NCBI RefSeq assembly: GCF_019145475.1
Contig: NZ_JAHTKI010000002.1
Location: 62,001 to 126,000 of the forward strand
Length of the DNA: 64,000 bases
Source: Pseudomonas botevensis
Lineage (GTDB): Bacteria > Pseudomonadota > Gammaproteobacteria > Pseudomonadales > Pseudomonadaceae
Direction: 5' to 3'
Part shown: in pieces, positions 8,241-15,935 of the stretch
Layout of the letters: every line of letters begins with the position of its first letter
Position numbering within the stretch: the stretch's first letter is position 1
Made by a program: the position numbers and the translations under genes
Notes under the pieces: generated by a model
Seen by the model: only the letters and a program-made list of their open reading frames with translations
Told to the model about the DNA's origin: nothing
Databases searched by the model: none

Positions 8241-8275
8241 CAGACGTCCGCTTTTGTCCGATAGCAGACCCTCAT
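8241..8275. repeat. dispersed short element (GTCCGCTT...GCAGAC type)
   Basis: This copy reads ACGTCCGCTTTTGTCCGAT then AGCAGACCCTC. Diverged relatives occur at about 3838-3900, 5035-5075 and 6738-6800. All copies flank genes of the accessory block between 3.4 and 8.3 kb. The family consensus and copy number are not known from this window. Confidence 0.5.
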
Positions 8276-8290
8276 TCCCACAACCTCCCT

Positions 8291-10672
8291 TTAAGTCACC
8301 GGCTTAGCCAACTCAATCCCCGCCGCCCCCAACCGCTTCAAAATCTCAAACAACAAATCACTCTTCGTCACCCCCACAATCCTCGGGCTGCCCACATACC
8401 CCGTCACCGTCAACGTAATCCCGTCCGGTGTCAGTTTGCTGAACCTCACAAACGGTGCCGGTTTCTCCAGGATGGTTTCGTGCTCGGTATAGGTATCCAG
8501 CAGCAAGCTCTTGACCTGTTCCGGATCGATATCCAGCGGGAACATCAATTCCAGCGTCGCCACGCCTTGGGCGCTGCCGCCGAGGGTGACGTTGCGCAGG
8601 TTTTGCGAGATGAGTTGGGAGTTGGGGACGATGACGATGGAGCGGTCGCTGAGCTGGATTTCGGTGGCGCGGACGTTGATGCGGCGGATGTCGCCTTCGA
8701 CGCCGCTGATGCTGATGAGGTCGCCGACTTTGACCGGGCGTTCGGTGAGGAGGATGAGGCCGGAGACGAAGTTTTTCACGATCTCTTGCAGGCCGAAGCC
8801 GATGCCGACGGAGAGGGCGCTGACGATCCAGGCGAGGTTGGTCCACTGCACGCCGAGGGAGGAGAGGGTGAAGAGGATGACGGTGGCGTAGCCGATGTTG
8901 GAGAACAGGGTGCTTAAGGACGCGCACATGCCCGGGTCCATGTCGGTCTTGGGCAGGAATTCGTTGTCGAGCCAGCGGCGCAGGGCGCGGATCAGGTAGA
9001 TGCCGATCATCAGCGCCAGTACGGCGTTGATCAGGTGGCCGGGGACGATGTTGAGTTTGCGCAGGCCGGCGCCGCCGAGGATGGTGCCGATGTTGGCGAG
9101 CAGTTGGCCGAGGGTGGTGCCGATGCCGCCGACGAAGAGGGTGATCACGCCCAGCAGCAACAGGCCGGCGCGGCCGAAGCCGGCGGTCAGGATCGCCATT
9201 TGCTCCAGGCGTCGGTCGCTGACGCCCAGCAGTTGCTTAAGGGCCTTGCCGCTGGAGTGTTTCGGCGAGAAGAGGAATGCGCAGCCGTCCTTGAGCACTT
9301 GCATCAGCAGGTAGAAACCGGCGAGGACGATGTAGCTCCAGACCAGTTCGTAGGTGACGAAGCGGGCGAGAGACACGTAACCGGTGAGCAGGGCGATGAT
9401 CGAGATGACCATCGACAGGCTGGCAACGGTGTAGATCACCCCGGCCAGGGTATTGCCCGCCGCCGAGGTGTCGCCGGCAGCGACCAGCGCCTTGCGCACG
9501 CGGGCGGTGCGGACCAGCAGCGTCACAACGATTGCCATGACCAGCACCGCTGTTATGCCACGGCCGGCCATCACAATCTGGCTGCTCATGCCGGAGGCGT
9601 TGCTGATCTGGATCAGCGTCACCAGCACCAGCAGGGTGCCGGCGAGCAGGCGCGGGAACGGTTTGAGGGCGAGGGCGACTTGGTCTTCGATCGATGGCAG
9701 GCGCCATGACGGGTGTTCGGTGGACAGCAACGCGCGGCCCAGGCTGGTGATCATCACGCAGGCATAGACGGCTTTTTCGAATTCGTCGGAGAAGGTCGCC
9801 AGCATCGGCGAAAGCGGCACATGGCGTGTGCAGGCGTAGTAGAGCAGCTCCAGCGCGATGGCGGTGGTGGCGAGCGTGGCCAGGGCCGAGGCGAAGGCCA
9901 GTGAGCTGCGGCGCAGGCGTCCTTCGGGCATGCGGTGGATGCAGAATTGCGCGAGCCAGCGGTCGGCGAGGCGACGGCCGACGGTCCAGATCAAGGCGGC
10001 CAACAGCACCAATAACGTCGTGAAGAAGCGCTGGCCGGGTTCCCAGGCCTGGGCGCCGGTTTGCCGGATCTGCTCGCCGAACGCTTGCCAGCGCTGTCGG
10101 TCATCCGGCGATGGGTCGAACAACGGCGTCCAGAACGACGGGTTGAGAATGCTGTAGGTGCGCAGGGTCAGCTCGCTTTCGAGCAGGTTGCGGCGGATGC
10201 CGGCGATGTGGGTGATCAGGTCGGTGGCGCTTTGCTTGAGCGCGGCGAGGTTTTTCAGGGTGGTGTCGACTTTGTTTTTCTGTTCGGTCAACGAGGCGCG
10301 TTGGGCGGCGATGTCGGCCTGTTCGGGGGCAATCGCATCCGCCGGCGCGGCGCCGAGGACGCTGAGTTGCACGCTCAGTTGGGCCTGTTGCGGCAGCAGC
10401 GATGCCGACAGCCGATCGACGTCAAGGATGAACGACTGCACCCGGTCTTGCGGGCCTTCGAGCTGGGCGTAATTGTTGGTGGAGGAAATCTGCTGCTTGA
10501 GTTCGTCCAGGCGTTGTTGCAGCGCTTGCAGATCAGTCGCCGAGACACCGGGCAGCGGGGCGGCAATGCCGGCATTGGCGGTGTCGGGCGGATCGGCGGC
10601 GAAGGCGGCCACGACACTTGGGCCGAGCAGGGTCACGGCGATGAAAATCAACGACTTCAAGGCATTGCGCAT
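8291..10672 (-). CDS. mechanosensitive ion channel, MscS family with large periplasmic N-domain
   Basis: A 793-residue protein whose chosen ATG (10672) opens a signal peptide (SLIFIAVTLLGPSVVAAFA). A coiled-coil-rich periplasmic domain follows (about 25-180; DUF3772-like). Ten or so membrane helices lead to the MscS pore and beta domain at about 600-790 (GIGFGLQEIVKNFVSGLILL, then RPVKVGDLI and IVPNSQLISQNL). This is the MscK/YbdG-like large-channel plan, in which the channel opens under osmotic downshock to release solutes. It stands alone and ends close to the accessory block. Ion specificity and gating cannot be read. Confidence 0.88.
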   Translation of the reverse strand: MRNALKSLIFIAVTLLGPSVVAAFAADPPDTANAGIAAPLPGVSATDLQALQQRLDELKQQISSTNNYAQLEGPQDRVQSFILDVDRLSASLLPQQAQLSVQLSVLGAAPADAIAPEQADIAAQRASLTEQKNKVDTTLKNLAALKQSATDLITHIAGIRRNLLESELTLRTYSILNPSFWTPLFDPSPDDRQRWQAFGEQIRQTGAQAWEPGQRFFTTLLVLLAALIWTVGRRLADRWLAQFCIHRMPEGRLRRSSLAFASALATLATTAIALELLYYACTRHVPLSPMLATFSDEFEKAVYACVMITSLGRALLSTEHPSWRLPSIEDQVALALKPFPRLLAGTLLVLVTLIQISNASGMSSQIVMAGRGITAVLVMAIVVTLLVRTARVRKALVAAGDTSAAGNTLAGVIYTVASLSMVISIIALLTGYVSLARFVTYELVWSYIVLAGFYLLMQVLKDGCAFLFSPKHSSGKALKQLLGVSDRRLEQMAILTAGFGRAGLLLLGVITLFVGGIGTTLGQLLANIGTILGGAGLRKLNIVPGHLINAVLALMIGIYLIRALRRWLDNEFLPKTDMDPGMCASLSTLFSNIGYATVILFTLSSLGVQWTNLAWIVSALSVGIGFGLQEIVKNFVSGLILLTERPVKVGDLISISGVEGDIRRINVRATEIQLSDRSIVIVPNSQLISQNLRNVTLGGSAQGVATLELMFPLDIDPEQVKSLLLDTYTEHETILEKPAPFVRFSKLTPDGITLTVTGYVGSPRIVGVTKSDLLFEILKRLGAAGIELAKPVT

Positions 10673-10777
10673 GAGCGGGCTCGATTCCGGTTGATCACAC
10701 AAACATTGAGGTTAGGTGATCGGGCCGGGGATCGAGGAAAAGTTTCAGGGTGGGTGTGCCATCCCCCCACATCCCCT

Positions 10778-10864
10778 GTGGGAGCGGGCTTGCCCGCGAA
10801 GGCGATGGGTCAGCTACATAAAGACCGACTGACAGGACGCCTTCGTGGGCAAGCCCACTCCCAC
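10778..10864. repeat. REP doublet (BIME-like)
   Basis: Two inverted REP units face each other: GTGGGAGCGGGCTTGCCCGC on the left and GTGGGCAAGCCCACTCCCAC on the right, separated by about 45 bp. The pair lies between two co-oriented genes. Such elements are typical of fluorescent pseudomonads. Confidence 0.85.
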
Positions 10865-10887
10865 GAGATCACCAGGAGAGGGCTGCC

Positions 10888-11835
10888 TTAGAACGCATAC
10901 GGAATACTGATCTTGGCCCAGAGCATTTCACCCTCCGGCCGGTTCTCCACATCGAACTCCTTGGCCCAGCGAATCTCCGCGCTGGCGTACTTGAGGAAGG
11001 TGAAGTACAGCGCCGGGCCGATGGCGAACACTTTGCCGCGCACGCCGTCGTTCACGTCTTCGCCGGCAAACTGCACGGTATGGCCGAACTGTTTGTCGTC
11101 GGTGGTCTGCTTGAGGAAGTAACCGTTGACGCCGAGCCGCAGGTCATCGGTGACCCGGTAACTGGCCGAATAATCGAAATGGAAGATCTGCCCCGACTTG
11201 TAGTCGGTGTCCTTGTTTTTCTCGTTGAAGCTGTAGGTGGTCTTCATCGACACCTCGGTGCGCTCGGTTGGCAGCCAGGTGAAGGAGAACAGGGGTTTGT
11301 AGGTGTAGAAATTGTTGCTGGTGTTGGCCAGGCGATCGACGCTGTATTCGCCGGTGGGCACGGTGACTTCCACCGCCGCGCCGAGGGTCAGGTTCTTGCC
11401 CATGTCCCACAGGATGATCGGCGCGAATGTGGTATCGCCCATGCCTTCGCGGGTGTCGCTGAGGCCGAATACCGAGACTTCCTGTTTCAGCCACGGCTGG
11501 GCGATGTAGCCGGCCAGACGTCCGCCGAGAATCCGTACCGGGCTCAGGTAGTCGAGGCGAGGGATGACGGCCGTGGACTCGATCTCGACATTCGGCACCT
11601 TGCCGCCCAGCGAGCTGATGTTGAATTTGGTCGCCTTGTAGTGGTTGTAGTAGAGGTTGAACGCGACCATGTTTTCCGGGAGGTTGTCGACGTCCAGGGG
11701 CAGGACAAAGAATCCGTCGGTGCCGGTGCCGATATTGTCGACGCCGGCTTCGGTCGCCAGGGCCGGCAAGGTTACGGCACTGGCGGTCAGCATCAGGGCG
11801 AGATGCGCAGGGAATGTCGCGCGGTTCTGGGTCAT
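10888..11835 (-). CDS. MetA-type (SphA-like) outer-membrane protein
   Basis: This 315-residue protein has an N-terminal signal peptide (FPAHLALMLTASAVTLPALA). Alternating amphipathic strands follow and end in a C-terminal aromatic (SIPYAF), as expected for an outer-membrane beta barrel. The sequence resembles the 'phenol degradation meta-pathway' family, whose members are thought to aid uptake of hydrophobic compounds; direct function is mostly unproven. The start at 11835 has GAGGA upstream, while the ATG four codons earlier does not. It is divergent from an AraC regulator 198 bp away, which probably controls it. Confidence 0.75.
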   Translation of the reverse strand: MTQNRATFPAHLALMLTASAVTLPALATEAGVDNIGTGTDGFFVLPLDVDNLPENMVAFNLYYNHYKATKFNISSLGGKVPNVEIESTAVIPRLDYLSPVRILGGRLAGYIAQPWLKQEVSVFGLSDTREGMGDTTFAPIILWDMGKNLTLGAAVEVTVPTGEYSVDRLANTSNNFYTYKPLFSFTWLPTERTEVSMKTTYSFNEKNKDTDYKSGQIFHFDYSASYRVTDDLRLGVNGYFLKQTTDDKQFGHTVQFAGEDVNDGVRGKVFAIGPALYFTFLKYASAEIRWAKEFDVENRPEGEMLWAKISIPYAF

Positions 11836-11995
11836 GTCCGTCCTCATTATTATTGTGATTGGGCGTACCGCCGGCGCACATGGCGCCCGGCACCATAGAA
11901 ATAAGCCGTTGTCGTACGCCAGGGCAGGGTATTGGCGGACACGTAGGGGGACTTCTGCGGACAGCCCGTCAACCCTGTGCTAACTTCTTTCGACA

Positions 11996-12005
11996 TAACC
12001 GGTTA
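11996..12005. promoter_or_regulatory. perfect 10-bp palindrome between the MetA-type gene and araC-like gene
   Basis: TAACCGGTTA is perfectly symmetric. It lies 29 bp upstream of the regulator start within the divergent promoter region. Symmetry suggests a dimeric protein site. The identity of the binding protein is not shown. Confidence 0.35.
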
Positions 12006-12033
12006 CAAAAATAACAATTCAGCGTGATCCGGG

Positions 12034-13080
12034 ATGTCCACCTCCATGAATATGAAAGTCGTCGACCCCACCTACGAACTGGCGCTGGTGTCGCCGTTCC
12101 TCTTGCAGACCCTGGCCGAAGTCGCCGCCAACAAGGGCATCGACCCCGAGAGCCTGTGCCGTGGCCTGGGTTTTACCTGCGAAGACTTGCAGGACCCGGC
12201 GCAACGCATTTCTTATCGCCAGGCCGTCGCCATGATCCAGCGCGCGCTCAAGGTCCTGCCCAATCAGGGGCTGGGGCTGTGGGTCGGCGCGCAGAATGTG
12301 CTGGGCACGCTTGGGTTGCTGGGGCATGTGCTGTCGCTGTGCAAGAACCTGCGCGACGCGTTTGCCCTGGGGATTCGTCATCAGCACACGTCGGGCGGGA
12401 TCGTAGTGTCCAGCGTTGAGGTGGTGGGCGAGCAGGTGTACCTCGACGCCGAGTGCCGGCTGCCGTTTGCCGAGATTCAGATGTTTGCGGTGGAAGAGTT
12501 TTTCGCCAGTTTGCTGGTATACGGCCGGGCGCTGGTGGGCAATGACTTCAAAGCGATTGCCGTGGAATTCGTACATGCGGCGCCGGATTACGTCGACGAA
12601 TACCACCGGCTGCTTGGGCCGCAGGTGCGTTTCGGGTGCCTGCACAATCGCATGTTGATCGATGTGCGCTGGCTGGATGTGAACCTGCCGAACCATCATT
12701 CCCTGGCGTTGCGTCAGGCGGTGAAGTTGCTGGAGCTGGAAGCGGCGCAGGTGCATCAGAAACTGGATCTGATTCAGGCGGTAGAGCGGGCGATTGCCCG
12801 GGACCTGAGCCAGGGCAGTCATATCGAGAAGATTGCCGGCGACCTGAACATGAGCAGCCGCACGTTGCGCCGCCGGTTGACCGAGCATGCGCTGACGTTC
12901 GAGGCGCTGCTGGAGCAAGTGCGGCAGGCGCGGACGATGAGTTTGTTGGCGAACCCGGAAATGCCGATCGAGCGGATCACGGAGGAGGTCGGGTACAGCG
13001 ATGTGCGCAGCTTTCGCCGGGCGTTCAAGCGCTGGACGGGGATGAGCCCGAGTGCGTGGCGGCAGGAGCCTGCGGCCTGA
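12034..13080 (+). CDS. AraC-family transcriptional regulator (OruR-like)
   Basis: A 348-residue protein with an N-terminal arabinose-binding-type domain (about 15-205), as in OruR and ArgR-like activators. A C-terminal double helix-turn-helix follows (about 240-345: IAGDLNMSSRTLRRRLTEH, then ITEEVGYSDVRSFRRAFKRW). Members of this subgroup usually activate an adjacent catabolic or uptake gene. Here the divergent neighbour encodes a MetA-type outer-membrane protein, so a pathway for import of a hydrophobic compound is plausible. The inducer is unknown. Confidence 0.9.
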   Translation: MSTSMNMKVVDPTYELALVSPFLLQTLAEVAANKGIDPESLCRGLGFTCEDLQDPAQRISYRQAVAMIQRALKVLPNQGLGLWVGAQNVLGTLGLLGHVLSLCKNLRDAFALGIRHQHTSGGIVVSSVEVVGEQVYLDAECRLPFAEIQMFAVEEFFASLLVYGRALVGNDFKAIAVEFVHAAPDYVDEYHRLLGPQVRFGCLHNRMLIDVRWLDVNLPNHHSLALRQAVKLLELEAAQVHQKLDLIQAVERAIARDLSQGSHIEKIAGDLNMSSRTLRRRLTEHALTFEALLEQVRQARTMSLLANPEMPIERITEEVGYSDVRSFRRAFKRWTGMSPSAWRQEPAA

Positions 13081-13155
13081 TTCTCTGGCGCATCGAATCC
13101 CCCACAAACCATCCGCCTACAGGTAAACTCCGCGCCACTTTCTCAAGGAGTTCAC

Positions 13156-14043
13156 ATGAGTTACTACCAGCCGGGCATCCTCGCCACCCCCGTTCCCCCG
13201 CAAGCACGTCACCTGTTTTTCGCTCTCGAATCGGTTGAAGCGCTGCCGCAGGCGTTCGACAACCTGCTGAATCTGGTGGATGGCAAGTCGGCGGTGGTCG
13301 GTTTCGGTGAGTCGCTGGTCAAGGCCTTGAACGTCCAGGTCGACGGCTTGCGCAGCTTCCCGGCGCTGACCGGTGTCGGCGTGGAAAACCCGTCGACCCA
13401 GCACGCCCTGTGGGTCTGGCTGCACGGCGTTGACCGTGGCGAGCTGCTCAATCGCAGCACCGCCGTGGAGGCCGCGCTGGCCCCGGCCTTGCGTCTGGTA
13501 CAGATGAACGAAACCTTCCGCCACATGAACGGCCACGACCTGACCGGTTACGAAGACGGCACCGAAAACCCTCACGACGAAGCTGCGATTGCCGCTGCGT
13601 TGCTCGGCGAGGGCGCCGAAGGTCTGGTGGGTGGCAGCTTCGCCGCGATCCAGCAGTGGCAGCATGACCTCAAGGGGTTCCACGCGTTGTCCGCCGAAGA
13701 CAAGGACAACATCATGGGCCGCCGCCTGAGCGACAACGAAGAAATCGACGACGCGCCGGTCTCCGCCCACGTCAAACGCACCGCTCAGGAAAGCTTCGCT
13801 CCCGAGGCATTCGTTGTCCGCCGTTCGATGCCATGGATCGAAGGTGACCGCGCCGGGCTGATGTTCCTCGCGTTCGGCTTCTCCCTCGACGCTTTCGAAG
13901 CGCAATTGCGCCGCATGAGCGGCCTGGAAGATGGCATCACCGACGGTCTGTACCGCATCAGCCGGCCGATCACCGGCGGCTACTACTGGTGCCCGCCGCT
14001 GAAGGATGGTCATCTGGATTTGCGCGCGCTGCGCATCGGCTGA
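13156..14043 (+). CDS. DyP-type heme peroxidase
   Basis: A 295-residue dye-decolorizing peroxidase with the signature GYEDGTENP (the catalytic Asp of the GxxDG motif). A distal stretch ASGS-like is replaced here by QESFAPEAFVVRRSMPW, where the conserved Arg/His region lies, and LMFLAFGFSLDAFEAQL is near the C-terminus. There is no signal peptide, so it is cytosolic, and its length is typical of class B proteins. It is preceded by AAGGAG. A Gfo/Idh/MocA gene begins 24 bp downstream, so the two may be co-transcribed. Confidence 0.9.
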   Translation: MSYYQPGILATPVPPQARHLFFALESVEALPQAFDNLLNLVDGKSAVVGFGESLVKALNVQVDGLRSFPALTGVGVENPSTQHALWVWLHGVDRGELLNRSTAVEAALAPALRLVQMNETFRHMNGHDLTGYEDGTENPHDEAAIAAALLGEGAEGLVGGSFAAIQQWQHDLKGFHALSAEDKDNIMGRRLSDNEEIDDAPVSAHVKRTAQESFAPEAFVVRRSMPWIEGDRAGLMFLAFGFSLDAFEAQLRRMSGLEDGITDGLYRISRPITGGYYWCPPLKDGHLDLRALRIG

Positions 14044-14067
14044 CGGGTACAGGATAAGGAGCAGGAC

Positions 14068-15042
14068 ATGGACGTGAACGTGGTGCGCTGGGGCATGATC
14101 GGTTGTGGCAGTGTCACAGAACGCAAGAGCGGGCCGGCCTTCTACAAGGCGCCGGGTTCTGCGCTGGTGGCGGTCATGGGCCGCCGTCTCGATGCTGTCA
14201 GCGATTACGCCGCGCGCCATGGCGTCGCTCGGGTCTATACCGATGTCGAGGCGTTGATCAACGACCCGCAGGTGGACGCGGTGTACATCGCCACGCCCCC
14301 TGACACTCATCACGCCTACAGCCTGAAAGTCGCCGCCGCCGGCAAGCATTGCTGCGTGGAAAAGCCCATGGCCCTCAACGCCGGGCAGAGCCGCGACATG
14401 CAGCGGGTGTTTGCCGAAGCCGGGCTGCATTTGTTCGTCTCCTACTATCGCCGCTCGTTACCGCGCTTCCAGCAGGTGCGGCAGTGGCTGGAGGAGGGGC
14501 GCATCGGCGAAGTGCGGCACCTGAGCTGGACGCTGACCAAGGCGCCGTCGCCCATGGATCTGGACGGCAGCGCCAACTGGCGCACTGACCCGGCCGTGGC
14601 GGGTGGCGGTTATTTCGCTGACCTGGCCAGCCATGGCCTGGACCTGTTTCAGTACCTGCTGGGCGATATCGTCGAAGTCGCGGGGCTCACCGCGCGCCAG
14701 GCCGGACTGTACGCGGCCGAGGATGCGGTCAGTGCCAGTTGGCGTTTCGCTTGCGGGGCGCTGGGCATGGGCTGCTGGAACTTCGTGGCGGATCGGCGCG
14801 AGGATCGGGTCGAGATCATCGGCAGCCAGGGACGGATCGGGTTTTCGGTGTTCGACGAGCATCCCGTGCAACTGCATGCCGAGGAGCACCTCAGTCTGGA
14901 CATTCCCCACCACGAACATATCCAGTGGCACCACGTCCTGGGCATGAACGCGCACATTCGCGGCACCGCGCAACACCCGGCCACCGCCGCCGAGGCCTTG
15001 AAGACCGACTGGCTCATGGACCAGATCCTCAAGCGCTCCTGA
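14068..15042 (+). CDS. Gfo/Idh/MocA-family oxidoreductase
   Basis: A 324-residue NAD(P)-dependent dehydrogenase. The N-terminal Rossmann half reads RWGMIGCGSVTERKSGPA, followed by VDAVYIATPPDTHH and the conserved CVEKPMALN, whose Lys is catalytic. The C-terminal half begins at about residue 125 and carries GGGYFADLASHGLDL. The family acts on sugars, inositols and related polyols; substrate cannot be told from sequence. AAGGAG precedes the start. It is followed by a single REP unit and then by the regulator of the next operon. Confidence 0.88.
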   Translation: MDVNVVRWGMIGCGSVTERKSGPAFYKAPGSALVAVMGRRLDAVSDYAARHGVARVYTDVEALINDPQVDAVYIATPPDTHHAYSLKVAAAGKHCCVEKPMALNAGQSRDMQRVFAEAGLHLFVSYYRRSLPRFQQVRQWLEEGRIGEVRHLSWTLTKAPSPMDLDGSANWRTDPAVAGGGYFADLASHGLDLFQYLLGDIVEVAGLTARQAGLYAAEDAVSASWRFACGALGMGCWNFVADRREDRVEIIGSQGRIGFSVFDEHPVQLHAEEHLSLDIPHHEHIQWHHVLGMNAHIRGTAQHPATAAEALKTDWLMDQILKRS

Positions 15043-15054
15043 CCGTATTCCCCT

Positions 15055-15077
15055 GTGGGAGCTGGCTTGCCAGCGAT
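15055..15077 (+). repeat. single REP unit
   Basis: One copy of the REP stem, GTGGGAGCTGGCTTGCCAGC, lies in the gap downstream of the Gfo/Idh/MocA gene. The inner TGGC/GCCA pairing is intact, and there is no partner copy nearby. Confidence 0.7.
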
Positions 15078-15129
15078 CGCGGTGGAGCGGCGCATCTAAG
15101 GTTATGCCCAAACAATATTTCTCAAGCTT

Positions 15130-15169
15130 GTCATAACGTCTCTAAGATCACGTCATAACTCGTTATAAC
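15130..15169 (+). promoter_or_regulatory. candidate GntR/UTRA operator and promoter of the flavoprotein-ABC operon
   Basis: A near-perfect palindrome, GTCATAACTCGTTATAAC, occupies 15152-15169, and a further half-site GTCATAAC lies at 15130-15137. A possible -35 TTGTCA (15129-15134) sits 17-18 bp before a -10-like TCATAAC inside the palindrome, so a bound repressor would block the promoter. The GntR start lies 14 bp downstream. The assignment rests on symmetry and position. Confidence 0.5.
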
Positions 15170-15182
15170 AAGTGATCCCGTG

Positions 15183-15935
15183 ATGACCGATAACGTTCTC
15201 TCCCTCAGCAGCGTCCCGCTGCACACCCAACTGCGCGATGTCCTGCGCGCCCGCATTCTCGATGGGGAATACCCGCAAGACAGCCAGATGCCGTCCGAAA
15301 GCGAGCTTGGCGCGTTGTTCAAGGTCAGTCGCATCACCGTGCGCCAGGCCCTGGGCGATCTGCAAAAGGAAGGGCTGATCTTCAAGATCCACGGCAAAGG
15401 CACCTTCGTCGCCAAGCCCAAGACCTTCCAGAACGTCAGCAGCCTGCAAGGTCTGGCCGAGTCCATGACCGGGCGCGGCTACGAGGTGATCAACCGCCTG
15501 CGCAGCTTCAAATTCATCCCTGCCGACAAGCGCTTCGCCGAGCGTCTGCAAGTGGCGGAAGGCGAGGTTGTGGCGCAGATCAAACGCGTACGCCTGATCA
15601 ACCGCGAGCCGATCTCCCTGGAAATCACCTACCTGCCCAAAGCCATCGGCGAGCGGCTGGAGAAGGCTGACCTGGTGACCCGCGACATCTTCCTGATCCT
15701 GGAAAACGACTGCGGCATCGCCCTCGGCCACGCTGATCTGGCGATTGACGCGGTGCTCGCCGACAGCGACCTGACCCAGGCACTGAGCGTCGAGGCCGGC
15801 TCGCCGATCATGCGCATCGAGCGTCTGACCCACGATGCCAGCGGCCAGCCTCTGGACTTCGAACACCTTTATTACCGTGGCGATGCGTTCCAGTACCGCC
15901 TGCGGATCGACCGGCAAAAAGGGGAGCAGGCATGA
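15183..15935 (+). CDS. GntR-family regulator with UTRA domain (HutC-like)
   Basis: A 250-residue protein with an N-terminal winged HTH (about 10-75: MPSESELGALFKVSRITVRQ, then IHGKGTFVAKPK) and a C-terminal UTRA effector domain (about 95-245). HutC-type regulators usually repress the operon they head and release DNA on binding a pathway compound. Its stop overlaps the flavoprotein start as ATGA, so it is the first gene of that operon and probably autoregulates through the palindrome just upstream. The ATG at 15183 is preferred to the GTG at 15180; neither has a clear ribosome binding site. Confidence 0.9.
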   Translation: MTDNVLSLSSVPLHTQLRDVLRARILDGEYPQDSQMPSESELGALFKVSRITVRQALGDLQKEGLIFKIHGKGTFVAKPKTFQNVSSLQGLAESMTGRGYEVINRLRSFKFIPADKRFAERLQVAEGEVVAQIKRVRLINREPISLEITYLPKAIGERLEKADLVTRDIFLILENDCGIALGHADLAIDAVLADSDLTQALSVEAGSPIMRIERLTHDASGQPLDFEHLYYRGDAFQYRLRIDRQKGEQA

